A model generated the notes under the pieces. The model worked only from the letters and a program-made list of their open reading frames with translations, did no database searches and was not told the DNA's origin. The position numbers were made by a program, and so were the translations under genes. Shown piece by piece: positions 54,137-64,000 of a stretch of 64,000 nt of DNA. The stretch comes from Thereva unica (taxonomy: Eukaryota; Arthropoda; Insecta; Diptera; Therevidae), in contig OX465283.1 of the NCBI GenBank assembly GCA_949987705.1, forward strand, positions 161,711,850-161,775,849. The letters run 5' to 3'. Position 1 is the stretch's first letter. The number at the start of each line of letters is the position of its first letter.

Positions 54137-57100
54137 TTTGCATTTGGCATTCTTTTGACTTACTCTAGTCTGGATTTTATTTCAACAGTGGGCCGCTATA
54201 CGGAAGAGCAGTATGTCAGCACTGGTCTTTGCTGTGTAAAGTCAAAGTACCATCTGTAGCTTCAAGCACCATCTCTTGCCGAAGGTTTGCTTACCATATA
54301 GAAAGCTATACTGACGCTCTTGCTTTTTTCTTCGATGTTGAGCCTCTCATTCAACCTTGGGTCCGGAATCAAGCCCTTATCTGATTAGGATAGACTAGAT
54401 GATGATTAAAGAAAAGGAAAGTTTTTTTTAAATTCGGTGCGGTACGGTCGGTATTGCGGTTGGAGAGATTTTGTTACAGGACCCGTTCACGAATGGAGCC
54501 AGGCAAGAATTTAGCAACATGATTGTGCCGGAACGAAGACCTGGAACCGAAGAGGACAATAATCCAGCCTTCAGGAACGATCAAAGTTAGCCCTAGGTCG
54601 AAGGAAGTGGGAGATCCCGCAGCAGCCTGTTCCGCTTAGAGGTCGCTGGAAACCGGATATCAGAAGGACGGAAGCCCACAGCTTTAAGTAAGTGGAGAGG
54701 AGGTCCCGGGGATGTGGTCTGATACGTCTAACAAGGAAGGGTTAGATTAGTGTGCTATAGAAGTGCGTCTTCTAGGTTGGGTGAAAGGAATAGGTGACTC
54801 ACAGCGAGAAGGTGCTGGACGGATCTGTATCACAGCGTGGAGGACAGGGTTGTCAGAAAAACTCGTTGTTGGAAGTCCGGTGCAAGAGAGTCGATGGTCA
54901 TTGAAGGACTACTGTATCCCTACTGCGTGGCCCTTGAGAGGATTGGTGTCACTGTTGCTGGTTGCAGGTGGAGGGTCGTTTCATACCGTTGGGGACCGGA
55001 GTAGACGTTTCCAGGGCGGGTCTTAAGAAGAGGAAGAAGATATTGGCTTCCGGAGGTAGTATCACACCAGTACGTCGTTATTATTTAGTACCACATTGTG
55101 ACATTTAGTACCACATTTCGTAGGCATGATTTTAGTACTATAAATTTCCACCTTTTTATAAGTTACGTATGCAGGATTTGTTTTTGTCGGAACTCGTCGC
55201 TGGTACCAGGGTGGGTTTCGTTGACTTTTCAGTCAAATATCTCGGCTCTAACCGCTGGTAGTACGGTTTGCTATACAGAGCCCGCTAGAGTTACAAGACA
55301 GTCCGAGTTTGTAAACTAGTTCCTAGGCTAAACTTGATGTTGTTCTTTAGTGTTGAGTAAAAATTGGGATAACAGTTTTTGATATGTTGAAGTGGTAAAG
55401 TGTTCTGATGACGAAGCATCGGGCGATCCACCTCGTCCTGACTTTTAAGTTTCAGGCATCCTCCCTGCTCTACTAGATTTTCCGCGTCTACCTTGAGGGA
55501 AGAGCTCACGTCCAGGTAAGTCGGCCTATAATCCTTTGCTGTGTTGTCCACACGTCTACTTTCGTTCGGAATGAAGTTTCCTTAGACCCTCCTCCTGGAG
55601 TGAGGCACGTGGAGTAGGCAGTAGTGTAGGGACCTCTTACAGATTGACAACGACCTATATTGGACCTATAAAATGTCATATGCTTTCTAAAGTATGTATC
55701 ATTATGCCTGGTCAGTAAGAAACTGTTCACTGAGCAAAGCACCTTCTCTATGGTGACGGTTTGGCCATGATACCTTCTGCTGTCTCCGTCTGTAAACTTA
55801 GGCCTGCTGCTTGACATCTCGGGAGGTAGGTATTCAAAAGGATCTCCAAGGATGTTTCAGAGGACTCTGTGCATGCACCATTTCTCTAACTGTCATAAGA
55901 AGTTTGCCAGGGCTGCTAAGATAGAATCTTCCTCAGCCTGACCGATCTGTTTCTTCCTTTATATTGGGAATGTTCTCTTCATGTTTGGCTCTGTAAAAGG
56001 AGTGCTTAAAGTTGTACAAAAAGTTCATTCGGATCTTTAAGCAATCCTTTTACCGTTTTGAATATTTTTGCTTACAGCAGATCTAGAAAACTACCCTCGT
56101 TACAAGCACATACCCAGTCAAAATAGTGAAATACAATTTTCAGAAGGATTCTCGAGAACTCCCCTTAAACTAGGGATAATCATGCAAAAAATATGTAAGA
56201 TAATGTCCTTAAGATTTCATTTAAGATAAAATCCAATAAGTCCCCAAAGGAGGCAACACACAGAAAAAAAGGGACAACAAACAAGAATCTTCCCTCCAAC
56301 CTCAAAAGTTCCTCTTTTTTTTTCTTTTATCATGGCCAGAGAATCTCGGTACCTATTTTCTTACCTATTTTTATCTAAACACGAAAATGACTGTATCCCA
56401 ATGCTGGTGGCGTCATTAAAATTTAAATTCCCGAAAAAAATAAAAAACGTTGAAAAATTTGATCAGGTCAGTAATGAAAGCGACATTAAGAGTTCCAAAA
56501 CAATTTCATTCCACTTGTCCTTGGTGCCTTTTGAATTTAATACGAAAATAAGGCTGCCGAAGGGCCATCGAAAGGACCTTATTTGATGATGAATTCCCTT
56601 GCGCGGGTGCTAAATGGCAGCAAACTCATTAAGGAAACTTCGGAAGTAACATAAAACTTGTTCAGCTAAAATTAGGGGTGTTCTTATCCGCGAGCCCTTC
56701 TGCCCCCACCCCAAGTCCTGTTGGCTCCTTCTGTGTGCTTGCAGGTCCTTGATAAATGGAATAAAAATTTTTTTTTTTTGAGAAAAGAAAAGACGAGAAT
56801 AAAAAAAAACACAAATTTTTGCTAAAAGACAGAAAATTTTTGAAGTTGAAGAAATTTTCGCAAAAATAATGATTGTGTATTTCGCGGAGGAGCTGTATGC
56901 CCCAGTGACGGCGATGGAGCGGGACGGGTGTTTTCGTAAGAATAACCTTAATGACGGTCCTTGCCTCCCTGCATCCCGAATGGCGGCACACAGCCACCAG
57001 CATCAGCAGCAGCAGCAGCAATAATTCTCCGCCTTAACGAAGTTTCGGGGCCAAAGATGTCTTAAGATCGTTATCCAAGGAAAATTAGCTCCTGGAATGG

Positions 57101-58427
57101 CTGAGTTTTCCCTTAAACTGCTAATTTAATGGTGAAGTGATGCGGATACTGCAGTATTAATTACTGGCATTAGCTTATGATTATTGTTCGACAGTACACA
57201 CAAAATCTACTTAGAGCGCTCGGGACACCCCCGAGGGCCAGCAGAGGGTTAAATTTTCGACTTGAGCAACCTCGCTATGACGGAGGCGGGGGATGCTCTT
57301 CTCCTGATCGGATCTTGGTGGCTTATTTTCGTATTATTTGCAAGTAAATTGCTATTAGCTTCCAGGAGAGGAGCGCGTCACTCTACTTGGCTTCGAGGAT
57401 TCTTTTTATCGCGAAATTATTCCATCCCCCGGTTCAAAGGGATGATGCCGTTGTGCAGGGGCTGGCAACAATGTTAATGCGATTCTTGATATGGAATTAG
57501 AATTTCCCGGGGAACATAAGGGGAATTACATTTGAAAAATACTTTAAAAACATTTGAGATATTTAGAATCGCGTTCTAATGGGGCTTACTTTTCCGGGGG
57601 CTGTTCCATAAAACAGCATCCCGCTTAGAGAGAAAGCCATGAGCGGATCATTTGTGTGTAATGAACAGTTGATACTATGTAAAAAGGGAATATAATGTGA
57701 TTAACATGAACAGTTTCAGGGAAAATACGAGCGACTTTGAATGTCTTCAAGGGCTTCTATGAACAAGATACAAGGATAATTGAAAAAAGCTCATCGAAGT
57801 TATTTCTGGTTAAATAACTTTAAAGTCATTAACTTCAGAAACGTCTCAGGAGTAATGATTTAAGGAATAACGACATACAATTCACCACATTGAATATTTG
57901 GACATTAAATCCTGAACCTGAATCAATGACAGAAATACATAATAGATGAGCTTGGTTGATATTGACGACTAATCGGTAGACGTCAAAGTCAAAGCTAATT
58001 TGATCTGGTAAAGAGCTTCTTGAAGGAAGAGACGCTACCACCTTCTAAAGAGGCCTTAATGACTCCAGAAGGAACTTTTGTGATAGGTGTCGCAAAAGTG
58101 AGAAAGAGTTCATTTCAGTGCCACCCTAAGCTGGCATGTTCTTGCTGTAGTACTAATCAAACGGTATCTAGAAATGGAATTAAACTAGTACTCATGAACG
58201 CGCAGTGATGGGCAACAGCTTAATTTTTCGGAGCAACAAAAATGTTCGTGTAAAGCTCTTGCAAAGTTCTTGTTTATATCTCTCATTTAAGCTCAAAGCT
58301 AACTCAAAGCTTAACTCAAAGCTTTTGCCTGAGCTTTTGTTTGAGAGATAAACTCGCACTCACATGCAGGATAGATGGACTTTAAAACTGCTTTAGGAGC
58401 TTGTGTGTCATATTGACCGTTGCCTAC
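54137..58427. other. Four kilobases without supportable genes
   Basis: Bases 54480-55030 are GC-richer with a purine-rich sense strand and could be a decayed retroelement, but I find no motif. Overlapping minus frames 55291-55551 and 55506-55817 are unrecognised. A (CAG)n tract is at 57004-57020. Near 58290-58370, AAAGCTAACTCAAAGCTT words recall the AAGCTTTT family. Frames 56332-56586, 56662-57021 (minus) and 57262-57477 have no domains. Confidence 0.4.
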
Positions 58428-58645
58428 CACTGATGTACGGATCGGAAACATGGCCACTTACTAGGTATAACAAAAAGGTTTTGGGAAGTTGCTAGAGAAA
58501 AATTCTGCGGAGATCACAGACGCAGTAAAAGAATAAGGTTTGTGGAGAAAATGGTACAAACACGAGTTGTACAAAATATACAAAGAACCTGACATAACCA
58601 GAAGCATATAGATCTCACGCCAACTCTGGATAGGACATATATGTA
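58428..58645 (+). pseudogene. LINE C-terminal fragment, decayed relative of 19.0-19.7 kb
   Basis: The plus-strand reading (three frames) gives LMYGSETWPLT, RKILRR, then WYKHELYKIYKEPDITRSI and LWIGHI. These match in order the blocks LLYGSEAWTL, RKILRT, NPELYQLYKDPNIIKTI and RWVGHV of the minus-strand LINE at 19030-19666. Stops and frameshifts are frequent, so it is older than that copy. Confidence 0.8.
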
Positions 58646-59707
58646 TGTAGGAAAATATTCGAGAAAAGAAAATATGGAGACAATTTTACAGCTTCTTCAA
58701 TTAAAATAATCCGACTACTTGTCAGTAGGTACTAGGGCGGTTGAACATGGGAACTATGCCACTAGGTAAATTTCGAACATTATTCGAGATTTCCAGGTGA
58801 ACTTATAACGAAGACCGGCGTTAACAAATATGATTTTCAGTCCGAGAGAGAAAAAAGGGAAAAGTACAAGAAAAAACGCTGAATTTCTCCAAGGAAAGAA
58901 GGGAAAAGGGTAGGTCGAAAAAAAGAACAAGTATGTAGAGAAAAGGATGGATGGATGAGGACTATATTTGGGGCTGTTTCTTGCAGCACAGTTCATATTG
59001 GCAAGGTATTGTGAAAATAGTGGGTCTAGTTGGATTAAAAGAATTAGAATTAAAACGTCATGGTACCAGGGCGGGTTTTTTCGAGACCTAAATTTAATTA
59101 TTTGTTTTTTTAAAGGCAGTGTTGATATTACACATTTCAGTACCCCCGGAGTTTCAACCCTTCCACGACCCCTCCGGCTAGTCAGCTCCGTCTTGAGGCC
59201 TGGGGTAGTGACTTGGGGATATTGTGACGTCTTCGTCGTTATTTTTGATGTTCAAATCAAACCAGGCAACCAGCCAAGGGTTCTCGCAGAAAACTGACTT
59301 TCTTCTACTATGATTCATAAAATAAATGACGTTGTTTTGAGTTATTAACGAATCAAAGTGTGCAAGATGCTTTGGCATATAATTGGGTCTGAAAATGTTA
59401 ATAAGAATTGCAATCGTGTGGTTGATGCAAAGGCCTTATTGATTTTGTGCTTTCCCTTCAGGATACAGACGAATTTTCTTTTCCTGCCGGAAATCCAGTT
59501 TGCCGATTGTCCTTAAAGGAAGAATATAGTCGTTACAGGACAATCTGTATGCAGGAAGACGATGAAGCCACATACCAACAAATTAAAAAATTTGGAATAT
59601 TATTCCAATGCAGATCTTCGGTTAATGTTATGCCTAGAAAATTAACAGAGTTCCAAATTAACTAAGTTCAGCTGTTATTTCTAGACTGTCCATTGAAACG
59701 TGTACTA
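58646..59707. other. No gene seen
   Basis: Frames 58754-58996 (minus), 58968-59297 and 59447-59665 are unrecognised; nothing else stands out. Confidence 0.4.
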
Positions 59708-59710
59708 TTA

Positions 59711-59855
59711 ATCTCAGCTTTTGGAAGTGTGCTGTTTTAACACGCTTAAAGTGTGTCATTGTGACGTCACCAATTTGATTACCATCTTGCTCTAGCTGAC
59801 TTCACAATAACACAGTTTAAGCGTGCTAAAATAACACACTTACAAAAGCTGAGAT
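59711..59855. mobile_element. 145-bp MITE with TTA target duplication
   Basis: Almost the whole element is two inverted arms of about 60 bases: ATCTCAGCTTTTG...AAGTGTG on the left and CACACTT...CAAAAGCTGAGAT on the right, with scattered mismatches. The centre is about 27 unpaired bases. TTA flanks both ends (59708-59710 and 59856-59858). The left arm contains a TGACGTCA (59762) and the mirror word TGACTTCA on the right. Too short to code; non-autonomous. Confidence 0.87.
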
Positions 59856-59858
59856 TTA

Positions 59859-60785
59859 CAGTGTGAGGAAGAATAGTGTTGGTTTTATTAGAAATACGTT
59901 TTCGATTATTTGATTTCAATGTGATTCTTGGGGCCCGAAGAAGAATGAACTCAATGTCCAGACTGATTTAGTAGGACAAATAGCAAGGTCTGGAGTCATA
60001 CGAGTAACGCAGAGTACCAGCATCACCACAGTTGTGAAGGGGGTGAAAGGGGATTAAGTCCAGGTCAATTAAGAAAACTAGGAAAAACATTGGTGTAAAG
60101 AATCGAGCCTTGGGGAACTCGAGTAGATATGACGTGGAGTTTAGCTTTAACGTCGTTCAATACTACCTTGATTGAAGGGCCAGAGAAAAAATTTAAAAAT
60201 TTCAAAGCCGTCTATACCAATAACTTGGTGTTTAGCTAGCAGAACTCCAGTTAGCATACTCTGTTAAAAGTGTGTAACTTACCTTCATTAACTAGGCTAA
60301 CCAAAACAATGGGTACTTTGACTGAAGTGCTGTCAGAGGCGAGATTTACAAGAAGGTCTTCTGTAGATATTTTTGATCCACAGTTGTATTGCTTGTATTC
60401 ATGATTTTGAGCAGAATAGAATTTGAGTAGAATTGTCCGAGTCGTTTTTTCTTTGGTATGGATTGAACATGAGACTAGATAAACTCCGAAAAAGTATGAA
60501 GGGACGAAGAGGTAACATAAAATTAGTGTTAAGACCGTTTGATCAGTTTCAGTTAATTCAAACTGACTTTGTGTTTTGGCGAATTAAAGTTGTACACTAT
60601 AATAGTGAATTTAGTGGTTTTACCATTCTTAACTTTTTTAACAATTCAAGGTGTTTCAGATAATAAAAAAACGAGATTATATAACTATCACTGTACCTTT
60701 TATTATCCGTCCGTCCAATTCGTAATTTCATCTAAAAACACATTTATTCATTATGGTACGCAAATTCGCCCATTTCTGCATCATG
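59859..60785. other. No gene seen
   Basis: Frame 60433-60663 and the longer 60569-60982, which runs into the next inverted-repeat element, have no recognisable domain. Confidence 0.4.
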
Positions 60786-61219
60786 AGCCGTGTTTTTTTA
60801 ATGAACTATATAGTTCTTCCCCATACAAATCTCAAAACCCAGGTTTTATCGGGGTTTCTATCGAGGTTTTGGGAAATTTCTTAATTTGCATATTGCATAC
60901 TTTCGGGGTTGGCATGTTTCATACTTTACTTTCGGGGGTTGGCATGTTGCATACTTTCGGGGGTCGGAAAGACGTAATTTAAAAATAAAAACAACAGGAA
61001 AGTGATGAGAGCAAATTTATAACAAATAATTGATTTTTTAGAAACATATTTATTATTTTCTAGCGAGGATTTCGTGTAACAGTGCAAAAAATAACACTTA
61101 ACTTCCGTTTTATTTTGAAATTTTTAAGCATCGCAGTAGGCGCTACATGAAATTTCCATTGTCGTTTTGTTAATGAACTCGATGAAAGAACTATATAGTT
61201 CATTAAAAAAAACACGGCT
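60786..61219. mobile_element. 434-bp element with ~33-bp terminal inverted repeats
   Basis: AGCCGTGTTTTTTTAATGAA then CTATATAGTTCTT (60786-60818) is inverted at 61186-61219 (AAGAACTATATAGTTCATTA, then AAAAAAACACGGCT), differing by one A in a homopolymer. ATG occurs immediately outside both ends (60783-60785 and 61220-61222) and may be a 3-bp target duplication. The interior holds a TTGCATACTTTCGGGG tandem repeat (60893-60967). There is no transposase frame. Confidence 0.88.
60893..60967 (+). repeat. Short tandem repeat inside the 434-bp element
   Basis: Three units of TTGCATACTTTCGGGGTTGG with CATG ends start at 60893, 60917 and 60947; the middle unit has a 6-base insertion. A weaker match (TTTGCATACTTTTAGGGTTAG) occurs just outside the element near 61348. 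Confidence 0.85.
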
Positions 61220-61222
61220 ATG

Positions 61223-61996
61223 GTAATTTTATTCATTGAAGACGTAGCGCCTCTGTGGGCCGGTGATCATATTCTTCTATTCAAAGGGAGTACAATTTTT
61301 TGCATATTTTTAGGAGCAGATTTTAAAAATTCTTTTTTATATTTAACTTTGCATACTTTTAGGGTTAGTTTTCGATTAAGATTACCTATTTGTTTTTTGC
61401 TTTTTGCCAGTGAATCCATTAAACTAGGTTAAAGTACGTCTTCGAAACTAGTATTTTTTTATTTCCAACAAGAAACGAACGCTTTTGAGAGGGTTGTGCG
61501 GTTTTGATGAACAATTTAATGATGTTGAAGTGCTCATTATTCTCCATTAAGATGATATCATATACAAGATGCTACTACTTATATTAAGATGATATCATCT
61601 CAAGAGCATCGCAGTAATGTAGTGTCATTGAACCATTGAGGTTTCAATTTGCACAATGAAATATTTGAAATTGCTCAACAATACCGGAAGAATATCGCAT
61701 TTGCATTGAGTGCATCAAATCGAGCGTGTGGCATACAAGAGTTGTGGTTAAATGGAGTAAGTGAAGTGTAACTCACTGGAAGGACATCTTTCTTGTCAAG
61801 TTTTTAGAGTGGAGATAATACAACTACAATAGCATAACTTTAAAGGGAAAAACCCTATTAATTTTAGCATCATCAATTCGCTCTTAACAGAATTTATCTT
61901 TATAAAATATCAAACCTTTTAAAGTATATAAAACTTTTATCGAAAGTTGCCAATGTGTTACATAATGAAGTGTATTTCTTTTCTTAACTTCAGGAA
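61223..61996. other. No gene seen; small palindromic duplicate
   Basis: ATTAAGATGATATCAT occurs twice (about 61547 and 61589), the palindromic GATGATATCATC word being part of both. Nothing coding is recognised. Confidence 0.45.
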
Positions 61997-62015
61997 GGGG
62001 GGGGGGGGGGGGGGG
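61997..62015. repeat. Poly-G tract (G19)
   Basis: Nineteen consecutive G. The exact length may be a sequencing or assembly approximation. Confidence 0.85.
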
Positions 62016-63827
62016 TGCTGGAGGGGATAAAAAGATCCTAGACGACAGAAATTCATGTTGGGAAAGTTTTAAAACTCTGTCCCCATAATAATAGCTTAGG
62101 AAAGTTTTAAGCAGGTAAAAGCGTCACTTTGAAATTCCTAAAACTCTAGCGATGTATTATCTCTCTCTCTATCAAGGCCCTCTGATGGGAAATTTTAAAA
62201 TTTAAATGCTTTTATGTTAAAGTAAATAGCGAACGAACGAAGAAGTTTAAAAAGTTCGAGATGCAAAATTTATGACAGTTTTAATACTTGTGAATTATAT
62301 TCCAAGGGGTATGAAAAGTTTCCCGAAAAATCTACGGCAGTTGCCTTTGCCTTGCGGTGTTAATTGGAGCGGATTGATATGAAATTTTGTACCAAGCACA
62401 GTATATGGATGCACAGGCAAGTTCCTCGTTCTGGGCATGATGACAGTTTTGCTACTAGAAGAACCACCTGCTGCTGCTGGGCTCATGATACTAGCCCAAA
62501 AAAAATATACCATCCTGGCATAATTACTAAGGACCCTGGCGTATAAAAACACGGGAGGGCCTAGAGCTGTGCTAGTAAATTGCGAGGTCCTCGGGTGGTG
62601 GTGGCACACGTAGCAGGGCTCGTCTGCATGTAGCCGTGGCCATTTTCGCAAACTTAAATTTCTTCCGAAATCCTCCCTTCTGGTAGTCGAAATGCGAAAA
62701 CTTTTGATTTTGTAATTTTGATAAAGTTCGGAGTGCGGTGCTTACTAAAAGCTCATCAAAGGAAACGGTTCTCCTTTGCTGCTCCTTTTTTGTAGACTTA
62801 TTGTTGTGCTATAGCTGTAAGGACTAGGGATAGCACAAAGTGAAGCGCAAAGAACTCGGTATGAGAGGTCGAAGGATAAAGTTTAATTTGGTTGAGCTGT
62901 TGAAATCGTTGTTGTTGTTGTTGTTGTTACTGCTGCTCCTGCTGCTGTTGGTGATGCTATTGTTCCTCTACTTGTTGTTGTTGTTACAAAAACTTTTCGA
63001 TTGAAGGTGTTTTTCTCTCCAAGGAATCTTTTAAATTCATGTGATTGCTAAGGGCATATTTCATAATATTCTGTGGTATGGTGTGGTATGTAATCATGTA
63101 CTTCCGGGGTGATTCAAAAAAGGCGAAGGCTAGAGCACAGGCCCACAACGAGATGTGAGGAGGAAAGAAAACTGTTTTGAAATAATTAACTTTACTTAAT
63201 TGAAATTCTGAATAACCAATTCATGACGGGCTGGAAAATGTTCAACCATGGCCTTCTTATATACCCACCCGTACCCGAATTCACCGAGTGAATGTGCAGA
63301 TTTCTTAACAGATGAGAGTTGTTGTAGAGGTGTTTTGTAGGAAATGAATTTTTGCTGTTTACGGCACAATTTTGTGGCGCCCAAGTTAAAATTTCTTGTG
63401 GGATGTTCATTTTTTTTCGGCTGTTTTCGTTTTCTTTTTTTTCTGTGTTTAAATGTACGTAATTTCTTTTGAGTTGTAATTTACTTTTGTAATTATGCTT
63501 TAAAGAAAAAAAAATGGTTAAGGTTGTTTATGTTGAATGCCACTTCTGGGAAATTTTCCAGTACTTAAGTTTTTGGGCAGGTATATATTTTTTTTGGTAT
63601 TTATTGTATCGTAACATAAAGCTTTCAGTAAGAAATTTAATTATAAACACAAAAATCCCTCAATAGAAGTGTTCGATAATAGCCTAAAGAACACTTCAAT
63701 TTTTTTAAATGTTTCTTAATTTTATAAAAAAATTCTTAATAGAAAAGTTTCTCACATTCTTAAATCACTCGATTTTATTCCATTCTTAAAAAAATGTATT
63801 GTAAAGCTTCATTTCTTTGGTCGTTGG
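62016..63827. other. No gene seen; trinucleotide microsatellite
   Basis: A (TTG)n/(CTG)n microsatellite spans 62908-62986. Frames 62295-62651 (minus), 62364-62546 and 63192-63410 (minus) overlap one another or are short, with no domains. Confidence 0.4.
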
Positions 63828-64000
63828 TTGACGTCACAAAAGCTCTTAAGCTTTTAGCTTTTGCTCTCAGTGGTGTCACAAAAGCTTAAAAGCTTTCAAA
63901 GAAACTTTGAGTGAAAGTCTCATTGACGTCACGAAAGCTCTTGAGCTTTTAAAATTCTTTTCAGTGATGTCAGAAAAGCTTGAAAGAAACTTAGAGTGAC
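63828..64000 (+). repeat. 95-bp tandem repeat with TGACGTCA, truncated by window end
   Basis: Units start TTGACGTCACAAAAGCTCTT (63828) and TTGACGTCACGAAAGCTCTT (63923). Each contains a second half with a degenerate palindrome (GTGTCAC, ATGTCAG) followed by AAAAGCTT. The array clearly continues beyond 64000. It is the most regular member of the TGACGTCA/AAGCTTTT family in the window. Confidence 0.9.

Overview
The window looks like repeat-rich, non-coding nuclear DNA from an insect, most probably a fly with a large genome. The evidence is the mixture of transposable-element remains: several non-LTR retrotransposon (LINE) families, one Ty3/Gypsy-type pol remnant, a tRNA-headed SINE, and many short elements with terminal inverted repeats. 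The DNA is AT-rich by eye, with many microsatellites and no operon-like gene packing. The species assignment is inference; nothing here fixes it. I found no host protein-coding gene, rRNA, true tRNA gene or CRISPR array that I can support. Most short open frames are chance frames or pieces of dead elements.

Layout. Positions 1-9000 hold degenerate repeats and a dispersed 10-base minisatellite (TTTTATTACC) found in five blocks and both orientations. Positions 9233-9776 are a foldback-like element. Positions 12740-14060 are a decayed Gypsy RNase H-integrase region. Positions 15660-17325 are a pile of LINE pieces, including an antisense LINE split by the 3' end of another LINE. Positions 19030-19666 hold a LINE C-terminus with a long open frame. 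Positions 19980-29310 contain one miniature inverted-repeat element (MITE-like), a SINE, a 255-bp near-perfect palindrome, a perfect 28-bp hairpin, and a dispersed family rich in AAGCTTTT and the CRE-type palindrome TGACGTCA. Positions 32400-34110 are a Jockey-like reverse transcriptase split by a second, internally deleted LINE.

Positions 34100-45600 are mostly anonymous, with CCGCCATTTTG repeats and LINE scraps. Positions 45600-49115 are dense: a 402-bp MITE with a TAA target duplication, two LINE C-termini, a second SINE and a 326-bp MITE with TTA duplications. Positions 50280-52340 carry inverted and tandem repeats. Positions 53684-54136 are an unidentified 150-codon frame. Positions 58428-61219 contain a LINE scrap and two more inverted-repeat elements. 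The last 170 bases are a 95-bp tandem repeat of the TGACGTCA family that runs off the edge.

No genes work together here. The elements interact mainly as nested insertions. The best leads are the inverted-repeat elements with 3-bp target duplications, the TGACGTCA/AAGCTTTT family, the internally deleted LINE derivative, and the SINE that abuts a LINE 3' end.
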